From Suipraeoptans intestinalis (lineage in GTDB: Bacteria > Bacillota > Clostridia > Lachnospirales > Lachnospiraceae), in assembly GCF_009696485.1 (NCBI RefSeq), contig NZ_VULY01000018.1, forward strand, positions 879,001 through 943,000: a stretch of DNA of 64,000 nt. The letters are read 5' to 3'. The notes beneath the pieces were generated by a model. It was given only the letters and a program-made list of their open reading frames with translations, did no database searches and had not been told where the DNA came from. Shown here one piece after another: positions 9,774 through 16,872 of the stretch (position 1 is its first letter; the number at the start of each line of letters is the position of its first letter). The translations under genes were made by a program, and so were the position numbers.

Positions 9774-10393
9774 TATGCGTACACCTCCTCAATATTGGCA
9801 ACGGTCTCTTTCGTCAGGATCAATGTGTTGTATTTCAGGATATCGTATACATTGATCGTGTTTGTTCTTGCCGTCTTCACTCCTGCGATATTTCTTGCGG
9901 AGATCTCTGCGTTTTTATTGTCTTCTCCCAGAACCACCAGCGCTTTTGAAACGTTCAGGTTCTTCAGGATGTTTGCGAAATTCTTGGTCTTGATCTCGTC
10001 AAACTTGATCTCATCTACTACGATCAGCTTGTTTTCTGCTACTTTTGAGCTCAACGCTGACTTCAGAGCCGCTCTTTTTTCTTTTCTGTTCATCTTAAAA
10101 GAGTAGTCTCTCGGCACCGGAGCAAATACCACTCCACCGCCTGTCCACTGCGGAGATCTGGTGGATCCCTGTCTTGCATGACCGGTTCCTTTCTGTCTCC
10201 ATGGTTTTCTTCCGCCTCCGGACACTTCAGAACGGGTTTTCGCCTTCTGTGTTCCCTGACGCTTATTTGCAAGCTGGTTTACGACTGCCATATGCACCAG
10301 ATGTTCGTTTACTTCTACGCCGAACACTGCATCGCTTAAGTCGATGGTTCCAACTTCTTTTCCTTCGATATTATAAACAGCTACGTTTGCCAT
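9773..10393 (-). CDS. rplD: 50S ribosomal protein L4
   Basis: L4 reaches into the exit tunnel and in gammaproteobacteria represses the S10 operon; whether it does so here is unknown. The 206-aa product has the tunnel loop TRSEVSGGGRKPWRQKGTGH followed by RQGSTRSPQWTGGGVVFAP. Order and length are standard. Confidence 0.97.
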   Translation of the reverse strand: MANVAVYNIEGKEVGTIDLSDAVFGVEVNEHLVHMAVVNQLANKRQGTQKAKTRSEVSGGGRKPWRQKGTGHARQGSTRSPQWTGGGVVFAPVPRDYSFKMNRKEKRAALKSALSSKVAENKLIVVDEIKFDEIKTKNFANILKNLNVSKALVVLGEDNKNAEISARNIAGVKTARTNTINVYDILKYNTLILTKETVANIEEVYA

Positions 10394-10421
10394 ATCCGTA
10401 TCCTCCTTCCTTCACCAAGTC

Positions 10422-11102
10422 CTAGTTCCCTTTTACCGCTTCTTTGATCGTTACCAGAGACTTTTTCGGTCCGGGTACAGAGCCTTTTACAAGAATCAGG
10501 TTCTTGTCTGCATCTACACGGACGATCTCAAGATTCTGAATGGTAATTCTCTTGCTTCCCATATGCCCCGGCATCTTCTTGCCCTTGAACACCTTGCTGG
10601 GATCAGAAGCAGCTCCGTTGGAACCTGCATGGCGATGGAACTTTGAACCATGAGTCATCGGTCCTCTGTGCTGGTTATGTCTCTTGATCGCACCCTGGAA
10701 TCCTTTTCCCTTGGAAATTGCAGTTGCGTCGATCTTATCCCCTGCCGCAAAGATATCTGCTTTGATCTCCTGCGCCAGCGCAAAATCTGCTACATTCTCA
10801 AAACGGAACTCTCTTACAAATCTTTTCCCGGAAACGCCCGCTTTTGCAAAATGTCCCTGCAAAGCCTTGGTCAGACCATGACGGTGAACGATCTCTTTCT
10901 TTCCATTTTTGTCCTTGTTGACTGTCTTGTCTTTTTTGTCAGCAAACCCTACCTGCACCGCATCATATCCGTCGTTTTCAACTGTCTTGATCTGTGTTAC
11001 CACACAGGGGCCAGCCTGAAGGACTGTTACCGGCGTCAGACTTCCGTCTTCATTGAACACCTGGGTCATACCAACTTTGGTAGCTAAAATAGCTTTTTTC
11101 AT
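10422..11102 (-). CDS. rplC: 50S ribosomal protein L3
   Basis: L3 is an early assembly protein near the peptidyl-transferase centre. The product begins [20 protein letters not shown] and is about 226 aa. It carries [20 protein letters not shown] and the loop [20 protein letters not shown]. The frame is open 16 codons upstream, but the ATG at 11102 has AAGGAGGAAATCATA before it and gives the family N-terminus. Confidence 0.97.
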   Translation of the reverse strand: MKKAILATKVGMTQVFNEDGSLTPVTVLQAGPCVVTQIKTVENDGYDAVQVGFADKKDKTVNKDKNGKKEIVHRHGLTKALQGHFAKAGVSGKRFVREFRFENVADFALAQEIKADIFAAGDKIDATAISKGKGFQGAIKRHNQHRGPMTHGSKFHRHAGSNGAASDPSKVFKGKKMPGHMGSKRITIQNLEIVRVDADKNLILVKGSVPGPKKSLVTIKEAVKGN

Positions 11103-11187
11103 TATGATTTCCTCCTTAAATTTACAGCGGAACGCCGCCTGGACGTTCATCCTAAATGTTAGGAATTACTGCTTTTGCTTTTGAAAC

Positions 11188-11508
11188 TTACTTGTTCTTC
11201 ATCTTGATGTCGATATACACACCTGCCGGCATCTCCAGTCTGGACAACGCCTCTACCGTCTTCTGGGTAGGAGTGATGATATCGATCAGTCTCTTGTGTG
11301 TTCTCTGTTCAAACTGCTCTCTGGAGTCTTTGTACTTGTGAACAGCACGCAGGATCGTTACTACTTCTTTCTTTGTCGGAAGCGGAACCGGCCCGCTCAC
11401 CTTAGATCCGTTCTTCTTAACTGTCTCGATGATTTTCTTTGCGGATGCATCCACCAGCTGATGGTCATACGCCTTCAATGTGATTCTCATTACTTGTTGA
11501 CTTGCCAT
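11188..11508 (-). CDS. rpsJ: 30S ribosomal protein S10
   Basis: S10 (NusE) is part of the 30S head and also of transcription antitermination complexes. The 106-aa product carries [38 protein letters not shown] and [19 protein letters not shown]. The ATG at 11508 follows AAGGAGGCGAC. This is the first gene of the S10 operon, and a structured leader lies directly upstream. Confidence 0.97.
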   Translation of the reverse strand: MASQQVMRITLKAYDHQLVDASAKKIIETVKKNGSKVSGPVPLPTKKEVVTILRAVHKYKDSREQFEQRTHKRLIDIITPTQKTVEALSRLEMPAGVYIDIKMKNK

Positions 11509-11528
11509 AAAAAAAGTCGCCTCCTTTT

Positions 11529-11645
11529 CGTACTTTGTAACTCAGTACGACAAGCGGTGACTGTACACTCTCCCGTGTGTGTCGTGAGAAACTCACACGT
11601 CGTTACCATATTTCAATGGTCAGTTGGTTCGTACAGTGACTTGTC
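11529..11645 (-). ncRNA. Structured 5' leader of the S10 operon (candidate regulatory RNA)
   Basis: The leader between promoter and rpsJ can fold into a long stem. GACAAG (11549-11554) pairs with CTTGTC (11640-11645) and ACTGTAC (11560-11566) with GTACAGT (11631-11637), enclosing internal hairpins including GTGAG/CTCAC. A further hairpin CGTACT/AGTACG (11529-11534, 11544-11549) lies next to the rpsJ ribosome site and would compete with the long stem. This layout suggests autogenous control by a ribosomal protein, but I recognise no named family. Confidence 0.55.
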
Positions 11646-11737
11646 GCCAGTTTCCTAACTTGACATTCGCTCCTCGGAAAACCTGCCACAACGGGCAGCA
11701 ACCTCCGGTATCATAGCTATCATGCCACAGCTTTTTC

Positions 11738-11766
11738 AGTATAAAGGAAATAGTTTCCCTTTGCAA
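11738..11766 (-). promoter_or_regulatory. Sigma-A promoter of the S10-spc operon
   Basis: On the minus strand TTGCAA (11766-11761) and TATACT (11743-11738) are separated by 17 bases. The predicted transcript starts near 11731, giving a leader of about 220 nt before rpsJ. Confidence 0.8.
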
Positions 11767-11776
11767 CCATTAAACA

Positions 11777-11804
11777 AGAAAAATTGTACTTTTTTCAGTA
11801 CAAT
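11777..11804 (-). terminator. Rho-independent terminator after the YcxB-like gene
   Basis: An 8-bp stem ATTGTACT/AGTACAAT (arms 11783-11790 and 11797-11804) is followed on the minus strand by TTTTTC. It insulates the S10 promoter from the gene upstream. Confidence 0.75.
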
Positions 11805-11948
11805 CTTTCTTCTCTCCACGCCTTTCCATCGCCATCTTTTTTTGCTGTCAGTTTTCTTTTACAAGTCTCCTTTTCCCGGCGCTTTCTCTTCTTCAATCAG
11901 ACGCCAACTGCCTTTTCGTCTCGGCCTCGCCTGGCTGACTCCTCTTTT

Positions 11949-12509
11949 CTAGCGGTTTTTCCAGGCTTCCTTCAGGATCTCCCACTTCATTGCCCAACTT
12001 AGCCGCACCGGCACAATGGTTTTTCCCGTCTTATGGGATAAAAATTCGTAAAAGCCTTCCGCTTCCCCCTGCACAAAGTCATTCTTTCCTATTATATGCA
12101 GGTCGTTGTTATTCACGCTAAGGTAGAAATAGGTCTCATCCGCGTAGATGTAAGCAATTTCTCCATACTGCACCTTTATTTCTTCTTCCTGACGCAGGAT
12201 CCGGAACTCTCTTTCGCCAAAAACAAAGCGGATATCTGCATGGCTTTGGTAATAAGGATCCGTTTTTCCCAGGTTATACACAGAAAGCGGGCGCTGGATC
12301 AACGCCAGTAGAAGCATCACAATCCCGATCACTGTAAAGATCAGGGACAGCCGCGGCGTCCTGGCAAAAAACCGCAAAATAATACTGCACACCGCTATGA
12401 TCAAAAGTTGCCTGCTGGGGTGTTTTCCTCCCACCTGCTCTTTAAATCTCAAAAATGCTTTTAATGTCTCCTTCGTGTGTTTCGTCACCGCTTCATACAC
12501 TACCGTCAT
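11949..12509 (-). CDS. YcxB-like membrane protein
   Basis: I place this protein of about 186 aa in the YcxB-like family, whose function is unknown. Two hydrophobic segments follow the N-terminal 35 residues (LLIIAVCSIILRFFA and LSLIFTVIGIVMLLLALI). Then comes a soluble C-terminal part with a YGEIAYIYADETYFYLSV core and the end LSWAMKWEILKEAWKNR, a beta-rich domain common to the family. I chose the ATG at 12509 because GGAGGGGACAT precedes it; an in-frame ATG lies five codons upstream. It is transcribed alone, with a terminator at 11777-11804. Confidence 0.6.
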   Translation of the reverse strand: MTVVYEAVTKHTKETLKAFLRFKEQVGGKHPSRQLLIIAVCSIILRFFARTPRLSLIFTVIGIVMLLLALIQRPLSVYNLGKTDPYYQSHADIRFVFGEREFRILRQEEEIKVQYGEIAYIYADETYFYLSVNNNDLHIIGKNDFVQGEAEGFYEFLSHKTGKTIVPVRLSWAMKWEILKEAWKNR

Positions 12510-12886
12510 ATGTCCCCTCCCCATTCACTCACGCAGAAATTCTATCCGCCGTGTTCTTACATATTTTCATTATATTATAAACGCCGCACCACAGCAAGCC
12601 GAACCGCCACTTTCCGCCAAACAAACTATTCCTTCCCGCCAAACCCGACGCACGATTACACACAGGGTTCCATAGCAGACCCGTCCCTTGCTTTCAAATC
12701 CGTTTTTCATGGCACTCCAATTTTCTTGTTTTCAATTCCTTTTCCTTTCTGTTTTCTGCATCTCCACTTTTTTGCGCATCCGTTTTTATGCAGAAACTAT
12801 CACAATCTTTCCTGCTAAGAATCCACTCCTCTCTTTCAATTCTTCGGTTTTCCCGATTCGTTTTCATGCGTTTTTGAACAAAAAGA
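12510..12886. other. Non-coding stretch upstream of the permease promoter
   Basis: This pyrimidine-rich stretch has no frame with gene-like composition. A TATAAT box (rev. comp. of ATTATA near 12571-12576) could serve the YcxB-like gene on the minus strand, but no good -35 is evident. Confidence 0.5.
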
Positions 12887-12915
12887 TTGACTTTCTTTCT
12901 ATTTGTTGGTAAAAT
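12887..12915 (+). promoter_or_regulatory. Sigma-A promoter of the TauE/SafE permease gene
   Basis: TTGACT (12887-12892) and TAAAAT (12910-12915) are spaced by 17 bases. The leader to the ATG at 13032 is about 110 nt and has a GC-rich part at 12950-12985 of unknown role. Confidence 0.8.
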
Positions 12916-13031
12916 TAAACAATAACAGATAGTATTTTTTTTAACAATGAGCGCGGCAAATCGGGGTGTCGCCTCCGTTAACTCAGTAGTTCTGTTAGCA
13001 TCAGCAAAAATTTAATCTGGAGGGATGAATT

Positions 13032-13901
13032 ATGAACGTTGTAGCAATTATTCGTATCGTACTTATTGTGTTCACGTTAGCATCGTTACTTTATTTTGTG
13101 AAGGATTTACTTGCTCACAAAGAAGACCTGAAAGGCAAACACTGGGTTGCTCTTGCCATCATCGGTCTCTACTCTAACTTCCTTGATACGTGGGGAATCG
13201 GAAGTTACGCAACCACACAGGCAGGATTTAAATTCACCAAATCCACCAATGATGAGACGATCCCCGGAACCCTGAACATCGGAGACACTTTCCCCGTTGC
13301 TTTGGAAGCGATCCTTTTCCTTGGATTTGTGGATATCGATCCTCTTACACTGGTTCTCATGTTGGCAGCCGCTACACTCGGCGCTGTAATCGGAGCAGGT
13401 ATTGTATGTAAGTGGAATCTGAAGGTGGTTCGTTATGCTCTGGGTATTGGTCTGATCATCCTGGCCATCGTTTTGTTCTGCAAAAACTCCGGCTTCGGAC
13501 CTTTCGGTCTGGTGGGAACCGCTACCGGACTGACCGGAATCAAGCTGGTAATCGGTGTTGTGATCAACTTCTTCCTTGGTGCATTGATGATGATCGGTGT
13601 TGGTCTCTATGCTCCTTGTATGGCGCTGGTATCCGCGCTGGGAATGAACGTAGGAACCGCTTTCCCGATCATGATGGGATCCTGTGCATTCCTGATGAAC
13701 GCAGCTTGCTTCAAGTTCATTAAAGAAGGAAAGTATGACAGAAAAGCCGCTCTTGCACTTGCAATATTTGGATGTATCGGTGTTACCTTGGCTTATGTCC
13801 TGCTGAAATACGCAATCGACATGAAGATGCTGACCTACGTTGTTTGTGTCGTTATGATCATCACTTCTCTGATGTTCTTCAAAGACGCAAGAAACAGCTA
13901 A
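13032..13901 (+). CDS. TauE/SafE (TSUP) family permease
   Basis: This is a predicted multi-pass membrane transporter of 289 aa. About eight hydrophobic helices in two halves are visible, each half with a glycine-rich signature (GAVIGAGIVCKW in the first, GVGLYAPCMALVSALGMN in the second), as in TSUP carriers that move sulfite, sulfonates or other anions. Between TM1 and TM3 is a conserved soluble loop (NFLDTWGIGSYATTQAGFKF). The start follows CTGGAGGGATGAATT. It is convergent with the prd operon. Substrate is unknown; a link to proline or selenium metabolism rests on position only. Confidence 0.75.
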   Translation: MNVVAIIRIVLIVFTLASLLYFVKDLLAHKEDLKGKHWVALAIIGLYSNFLDTWGIGSYATTQAGFKFTKSTNDETIPGTLNIGDTFPVALEAILFLGFVDIDPLTLVLMLAAATLGAVIGAGIVCKWNLKVVRYALGIGLIILAIVLFCKNSGFGPFGLVGTATGLTGIKLVIGVVINFFLGALMMIGVGLYAPCMALVSALGMNVGTAFPIMMGSCAFLMNAACFKFIKEGKYDRKAALALAIFGCIGVTLAYVLLKYAIDMKMLTYVVCVVMIITSLMFFKDARNS

Positions 13902-13922
13902 TTTCACACACAGATATTTTGA

Positions 13923-13952
13923 GGAGGCGTGATGTATCTCGCCTCCTTTTTC
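13923..13952 (+). terminator. Terminator after the TSUP permease gene
   Basis: GGAGGCG (13923-13929) pairs with CGCCTCC (13940-13946) across a 10-base loop and is followed by TTTTTC. Confidence 0.85.
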
Positions 13953-14425
13953 TATGCACTCCTCTCCATCCAAGACAGCCGATCCGAATTCTTCGGACTT
14001 TTCTTTTTCGAGCTTCTTTGTGGATGTTTTATCACACCAACGCACCAATCTGTTAACATGTAAAAGTACACAATTTCCTTTCAAAAACATCAAGAGAATT
14101 TATTCATTTTACCAAAGTTATTTCTCTTTCTTTTCTTTCGTTGACAGTTCTCTTTTAAAGTGCTATATTGTTTTCAACTTAAACGCACACACTGTAAGTA
14201 AGGGCTTTAAGTGAAGGATTTCCATACTACTTTTTATGGAAGGAAAGGTTTTCTTCCATATCGTGAATCGGTTGTAATTGCAGTTACGCTTTTGCCGGTC
14301 ATTTCCCCAAGTGGCCTTGCGTATGGCGTACTCAATTCATATATACTATCTCAGTTTGAGAAGCATTCCCCAGCTTTGTATATAAGACAAAACTGCAATG
14401 CAACAAAACCTCTCAATGACATACC
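13953..14425. other. Non-coding gap between convergent transcripts
   Basis: No supported gene. The only feature seen is an 8-bp inverted repeat TATGGAAG/CTTCCATA at 14235-14242 and 14253-14260, of unknown role. Confidence 0.5.
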
Positions 14426-14463
14426 AAGAAAGAGCACGGCATCCCCTTGCCGTGCTCTTTCTT
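14426..14463 (-). terminator. Terminator of the prd operon
   Basis: A perfect 16-bp stem (14426-14441 with 14448-14463) around a six-base loop lies 26 bases beyond the prdE stop. The core AGAGCACGGCA/TGCCGTGCTCT is followed by TTTCTT on both strands, so it may act in both directions. Confidence 0.85.
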
Positions 14464-14489
14464 CGTCCACTTTTTCTTGTTTGCGCCTC

Positions 14490-14960
14490 TTATCTCTCGT
14501 TCTGTCTCATTTTCAGTTTTAAGAGAGCCGTCGCTTTTCTACAGTCCAGAGTCACCATGTTGTTTTCTCCCACCACATTGGTCTCCACTCCCTCTGCGCT
14601 TTTATTGATATCTACAATTCCGTCCAGGTAATCATTTACTACAACAAACTGTGCTACCGTACCGCTGAAATTCAGCCCGGTCACCGGAATCCCACGGATC
14701 CCCAACTGTTCACAGGTATTGGTGTAGTCCACGTCGCTGTTGCCCCAGCCATCCGAGGACAGGATCACCCCATCCGCTCTCATGGCCTCTGCCCATACGG
14801 CAGTTCTGGTTCCCACCAGCATTTTTTCTTCATTGCCATCCGGCGTTCCCACGATCACGATCCCCATCAGATCCAGATCGGTATCTGCTGCCACAACCTC
14901 TAAAAGAGGGTCTCTGAAATGATGCAGCGATGTTTCCTTTGTCGATGGTCCTATTCCCAT
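14490..14960 (-). CDS. prdE: D-proline reductase-associated protein PrdE
   Basis: PrdE is encoded in D-proline reductase operons; its role is not settled. The 156-aa product aligns with the C-terminal pyruvoyl-subunit part of PrdA in this window: MGIGPSTKETSLHHFRDPL here against CIGPASKEMSRHYWREPL in PrdA. GIVIVGTPDGNEEKMLVGTR and GIRGIPVTGLNFSG likewise match PrdA. The protein begins just where PrdA is cleaved, but Met replaces the Thr-Cys pair, so no pyruvoyl group can form. It is 12 bases downstream of prdD, last in the operon. Confidence 0.88.
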   Translation of the reverse strand: MGIGPSTKETSLHHFRDPLLEVVAADTDLDLMGIVIVGTPDGNEEKMLVGTRTAVWAEAMRADGVILSSDGWGNSDVDYTNTCEQLGIRGIPVTGLNFSGTVAQFVVVNDYLDGIVDINKSAEGVETNVVGENNMVTLDCRKATALLKLKMRQNER

Positions 14961-14972
14961 AGTTTCCCTCCT

Positions 14973-15755
14973 TTACTGCATGGAACGGATAATTCCGTCG
15001 CGATACTCGTTTGGTGTGATCAAGATCGGCATGTTCCCCATATCTATAATGGAGCGCCCGCCTTCCACTCCCGAAGGCTCCTTGGAAAACAGGTGGGTAT
15101 CATACATCGCTCCCTGTCCTGCAACCTGTCTTACGATCAGGACTCTCTTCTTTCCCGGGCGTACCACATCATGATATTCGTGCCTTTCCGTGCATTTTTC
15201 TCCCTTAAATTTTTTCAGCTTATCCCGATATCTCTGAATAAATTTGTCACATACCCTATGCGCCGCAGTCGGACCCGGACGCTCCTGCCCCATACCGGAC
15301 GCCAGCGTTACGTCAAAGGAAATGATATAATCGTTATCCCCCGGTGTTCCGGCTCTGTTTAAATACAGCTGCTCCTTTAAATTCCCTTCTGAAGATCCGA
15401 ACTCGTGGCACTGCTTTCCATCCACGTCTACTCCTGTCAGCATCACATATACGCCTGTAACTGTATGCGTAATCCCTTCTCCCAGTTTTCCCAGAACCTT
15501 GGTTGAGATGGGAATAATATCCATAATCGTATTGGTCCATCTGTCATGTTCGCCCGGCTTGATCAGCTGGATGTCTATCTTTTCAATAAACTCTTCTGAA
15601 GCTGCCAGTTCTTCTGCAAGCTCATTGCTTACCGTCATTTTCCCGTCTACTGTGATATCATCAGACTCCCCCCATACCACTTCATTCATATGGAAGGCTT
15701 TGATCACAAGTCGTCTTAAATCTTTCACTTCATCTGCCATCTTTTCTACCCCCAA
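14973..15755 (-). CDS. prdD: D-proline reductase-associated protein PrdD
   Basis: PrdD resembles the N-terminal (beta subunit) part of PrdA. Matching blocks include EFGSSEGNL against EFGSSEGYL, QERPGPTAAH against MERPGPLAAH, RPGKKRVLIVRQVAGQGAMYD against RPGKKKVVIVKEIMGQGAMHD, and MGNMPILITPNEYRDGII against LGNVPVAVSPLEVLDGCI. The 260-aa product ends where PrdA would be cleaved. The chosen start is TTG at 15755 with AAGGAA upstream; an ATG at 15740 is the alternative but has a weak ribosome site. PrdD and PrdE together look like a split copy of PrdA. Confidence 0.88.
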   Translation of the reverse strand: MGVEKMADEVKDLRRLVIKAFHMNEVVWGESDDITVDGKMTVSNELAEELAASEEFIEKIDIQLIKPGEHDRWTNTIMDIIPISTKVLGKLGEGITHTVTGVYVMLTGVDVDGKQCHEFGSSEGNLKEQLYLNRAGTPGDNDYIISFDVTLASGMGQERPGPTAAHRVCDKFIQRYRDKLKKFKGEKCTERHEYHDVVRPGKKRVLIVRQVAGQGAMYDTHLFSKEPSGVEGGRSIIDMGNMPILITPNEYRDGIIRSMQ

Positions 15756-15844
15756 TAAGGTTTTTCCTTCTTAACAAGAACGGGCAGATGCCAAAACATC
15801 TGCCCGCTGCTTCCTGGACCCTTTCGGCCACTGATTCACTGCTA

Positions 15845-16570
15845 TTAAACTTTCGCGATATACTCGATCGGCAATGGAACGATCTTTCCTGGTGTCTGGA
15901 TCTCTACCAGATTTTCCAGAGCCAGCTTCACGATCTGAGTCTGCTGCTCAGGATTGTTCGGAGCACCGGCATTTGCTCCCATCGGTACCAACGGCGCTAC
16001 CGCACGCGGTGTACCTGTCTGACGAACTACCGGAGGAAGAGCTGCGATGATGATCGTCGGAATTCCAGCTTCCTCAATTGCTCTCTGCACCAATACTGCA
16101 GAGCGGTGGCAGGTTCCTCAGCCAGCTGTCAGAAGAACGCCGTCTACGCCTTCTTCTTTGAACATTGCTGCGATTGCCGGACCCGTCTCGTTTTTGAACT
16201 TCTCCTGGTTTCCGCCACCGCCCATGAATCCAGCGTGAACCGGTGCGCAAGCTTTGATAAAGCCTTCTTTTGCCAGCTCATGGATTCTGTCGATCGGGAA
16301 CATACAGTTGATGTCTTTGTTTACGTCTCCGTTGTCATACCCACCATGTGATACCATCAATTCGTTGGACGGCATCTCATCTGTAACTTTTCTCCAGGTA
16401 AAGTCACCTGCAAGGTTGAATCTCTCCTGGTCTTTATGATGCACACCTGCTGCTGTTGCAAGAGCGATTGTCATGTCCTTCAACTCTTTTGTAACAGGAG
16501 CCCATACAGACGGCGGAGTAATAGGAACGAATATCTCTGATTGCATTCCTTTAACTAATGTTAAACTCAT
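15845..16570 (-). CDS. prdB: D-proline reductase selenoprotein subunit PrdB
   Basis: PrdB is the selenocysteine subunit of D-proline reductase, which reductively opens D-proline to 5-aminovalerate as the electron-accepting half of a Stickland reaction. The gene is one frame of 242 codons interrupted only by TGA at 16120-16118, codon 151. Sequence before it reads GVDGVLLTAG and after it GTCHRSAVLVQRA, giving the family motif U-GTC. A strong hairpin follows the UGA (separate entry). The N-terminus MSLTLVKGMQSEIFVPITPP and C-terminus IPLPIEYIAKV-like end fit PrdB. Total 241 aa including Sec, about 26 kDa as known. Annotating TGA as stop would split it into two false genes. Confidence 0.96.
16083..16120 (-). 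promoter_or_regulatory. SECIS element of prdB with the UGA selenocysteine codon
   Basis: On the minus strand UGA (16120-16118) is followed after 14 nt by a 7-bp stem CTCTGCA/TGCAGAG (16103-16097 and 16089-16083) with loop GTATTGG. Distance and shape fit bacterial SECIS elements read by SelB. Confidence 0.85.
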
Positions 16571-16572
16571 TG

Positions 16573-16857
16573 TTATACCTCCTTATTATTCTGGTTCTGT
16601 TTCTGCATTTCTGCCTGACGCCTCTTATAAGTGTCCAGATTACTCACATATTTTTCATTGGCTTCGGGGCCAAGCTGCTCGATGAAACTCATGTTCCACG
16701 CAACCTCCTGTCCCACCTGAATCGGATAGTCCGTGATCAGCATCCGCATAGGAATCTTCAGATATCCCAGGCGTCCTTTCAGGTCGATGGCTACACTGCC
16801 GTCGTATACCTCCACTATGATACCTTCCATCCTGATAACCTTGTCGCCATACTTCAT
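16573..16857 (-). CDS. Small CBO2463/CBO2479-type protein of the prd operon
   Basis: A 94-aa protein between prdA and prdB; from memory the same small gene is found at this place in other clostridial prd operons. The core MKYGDKVIRMEGIIVEVYDG looks like a small beta-barrel (VIRMEGIIVEVYDGSVAIDL, then LGYLKIPMRMLIT), and the C-terminal 25 residues are charged and glutamine-rich (RRQAEMQKQNQNN). No catalytic motif, signal or membrane helix is seen. I chose the ATG at 16857 with AGGTGA upstream; a GTG three codons earlier is possible. It ends two bases before the prdB start. Function unknown. Confidence 0.8.
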   Translation of the reverse strand: MKYGDKVIRMEGIIVEVYDGSVAIDLKGRLGYLKIPMRMLITDYPIQVGQEVAWNMSFIEQLGPEANEKYVSNLDTYKRRQAEMQKQNQNNKEV

Positions 16858-16872
16858 GTTTTTCACCTGTTC

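Noticed and set aside
12916..13031. Known riboswitch in the permease leader
   Set aside because: A GC-rich segment is present, but it matches no riboswitch core that I know.
13107..14093. Long minus-strand frame opposite the TSUP permease
   Set aside because: Its polar, low-complexity translation is the mirror of membrane-helix codons, and it would run through the permease terminator.
15845..16093. Separate small gene downstream of the PrdB UGA
   Set aside because: It is the C-terminal third of PrdB, joined by the selenocysteine codon; no independent ribosome site is present.
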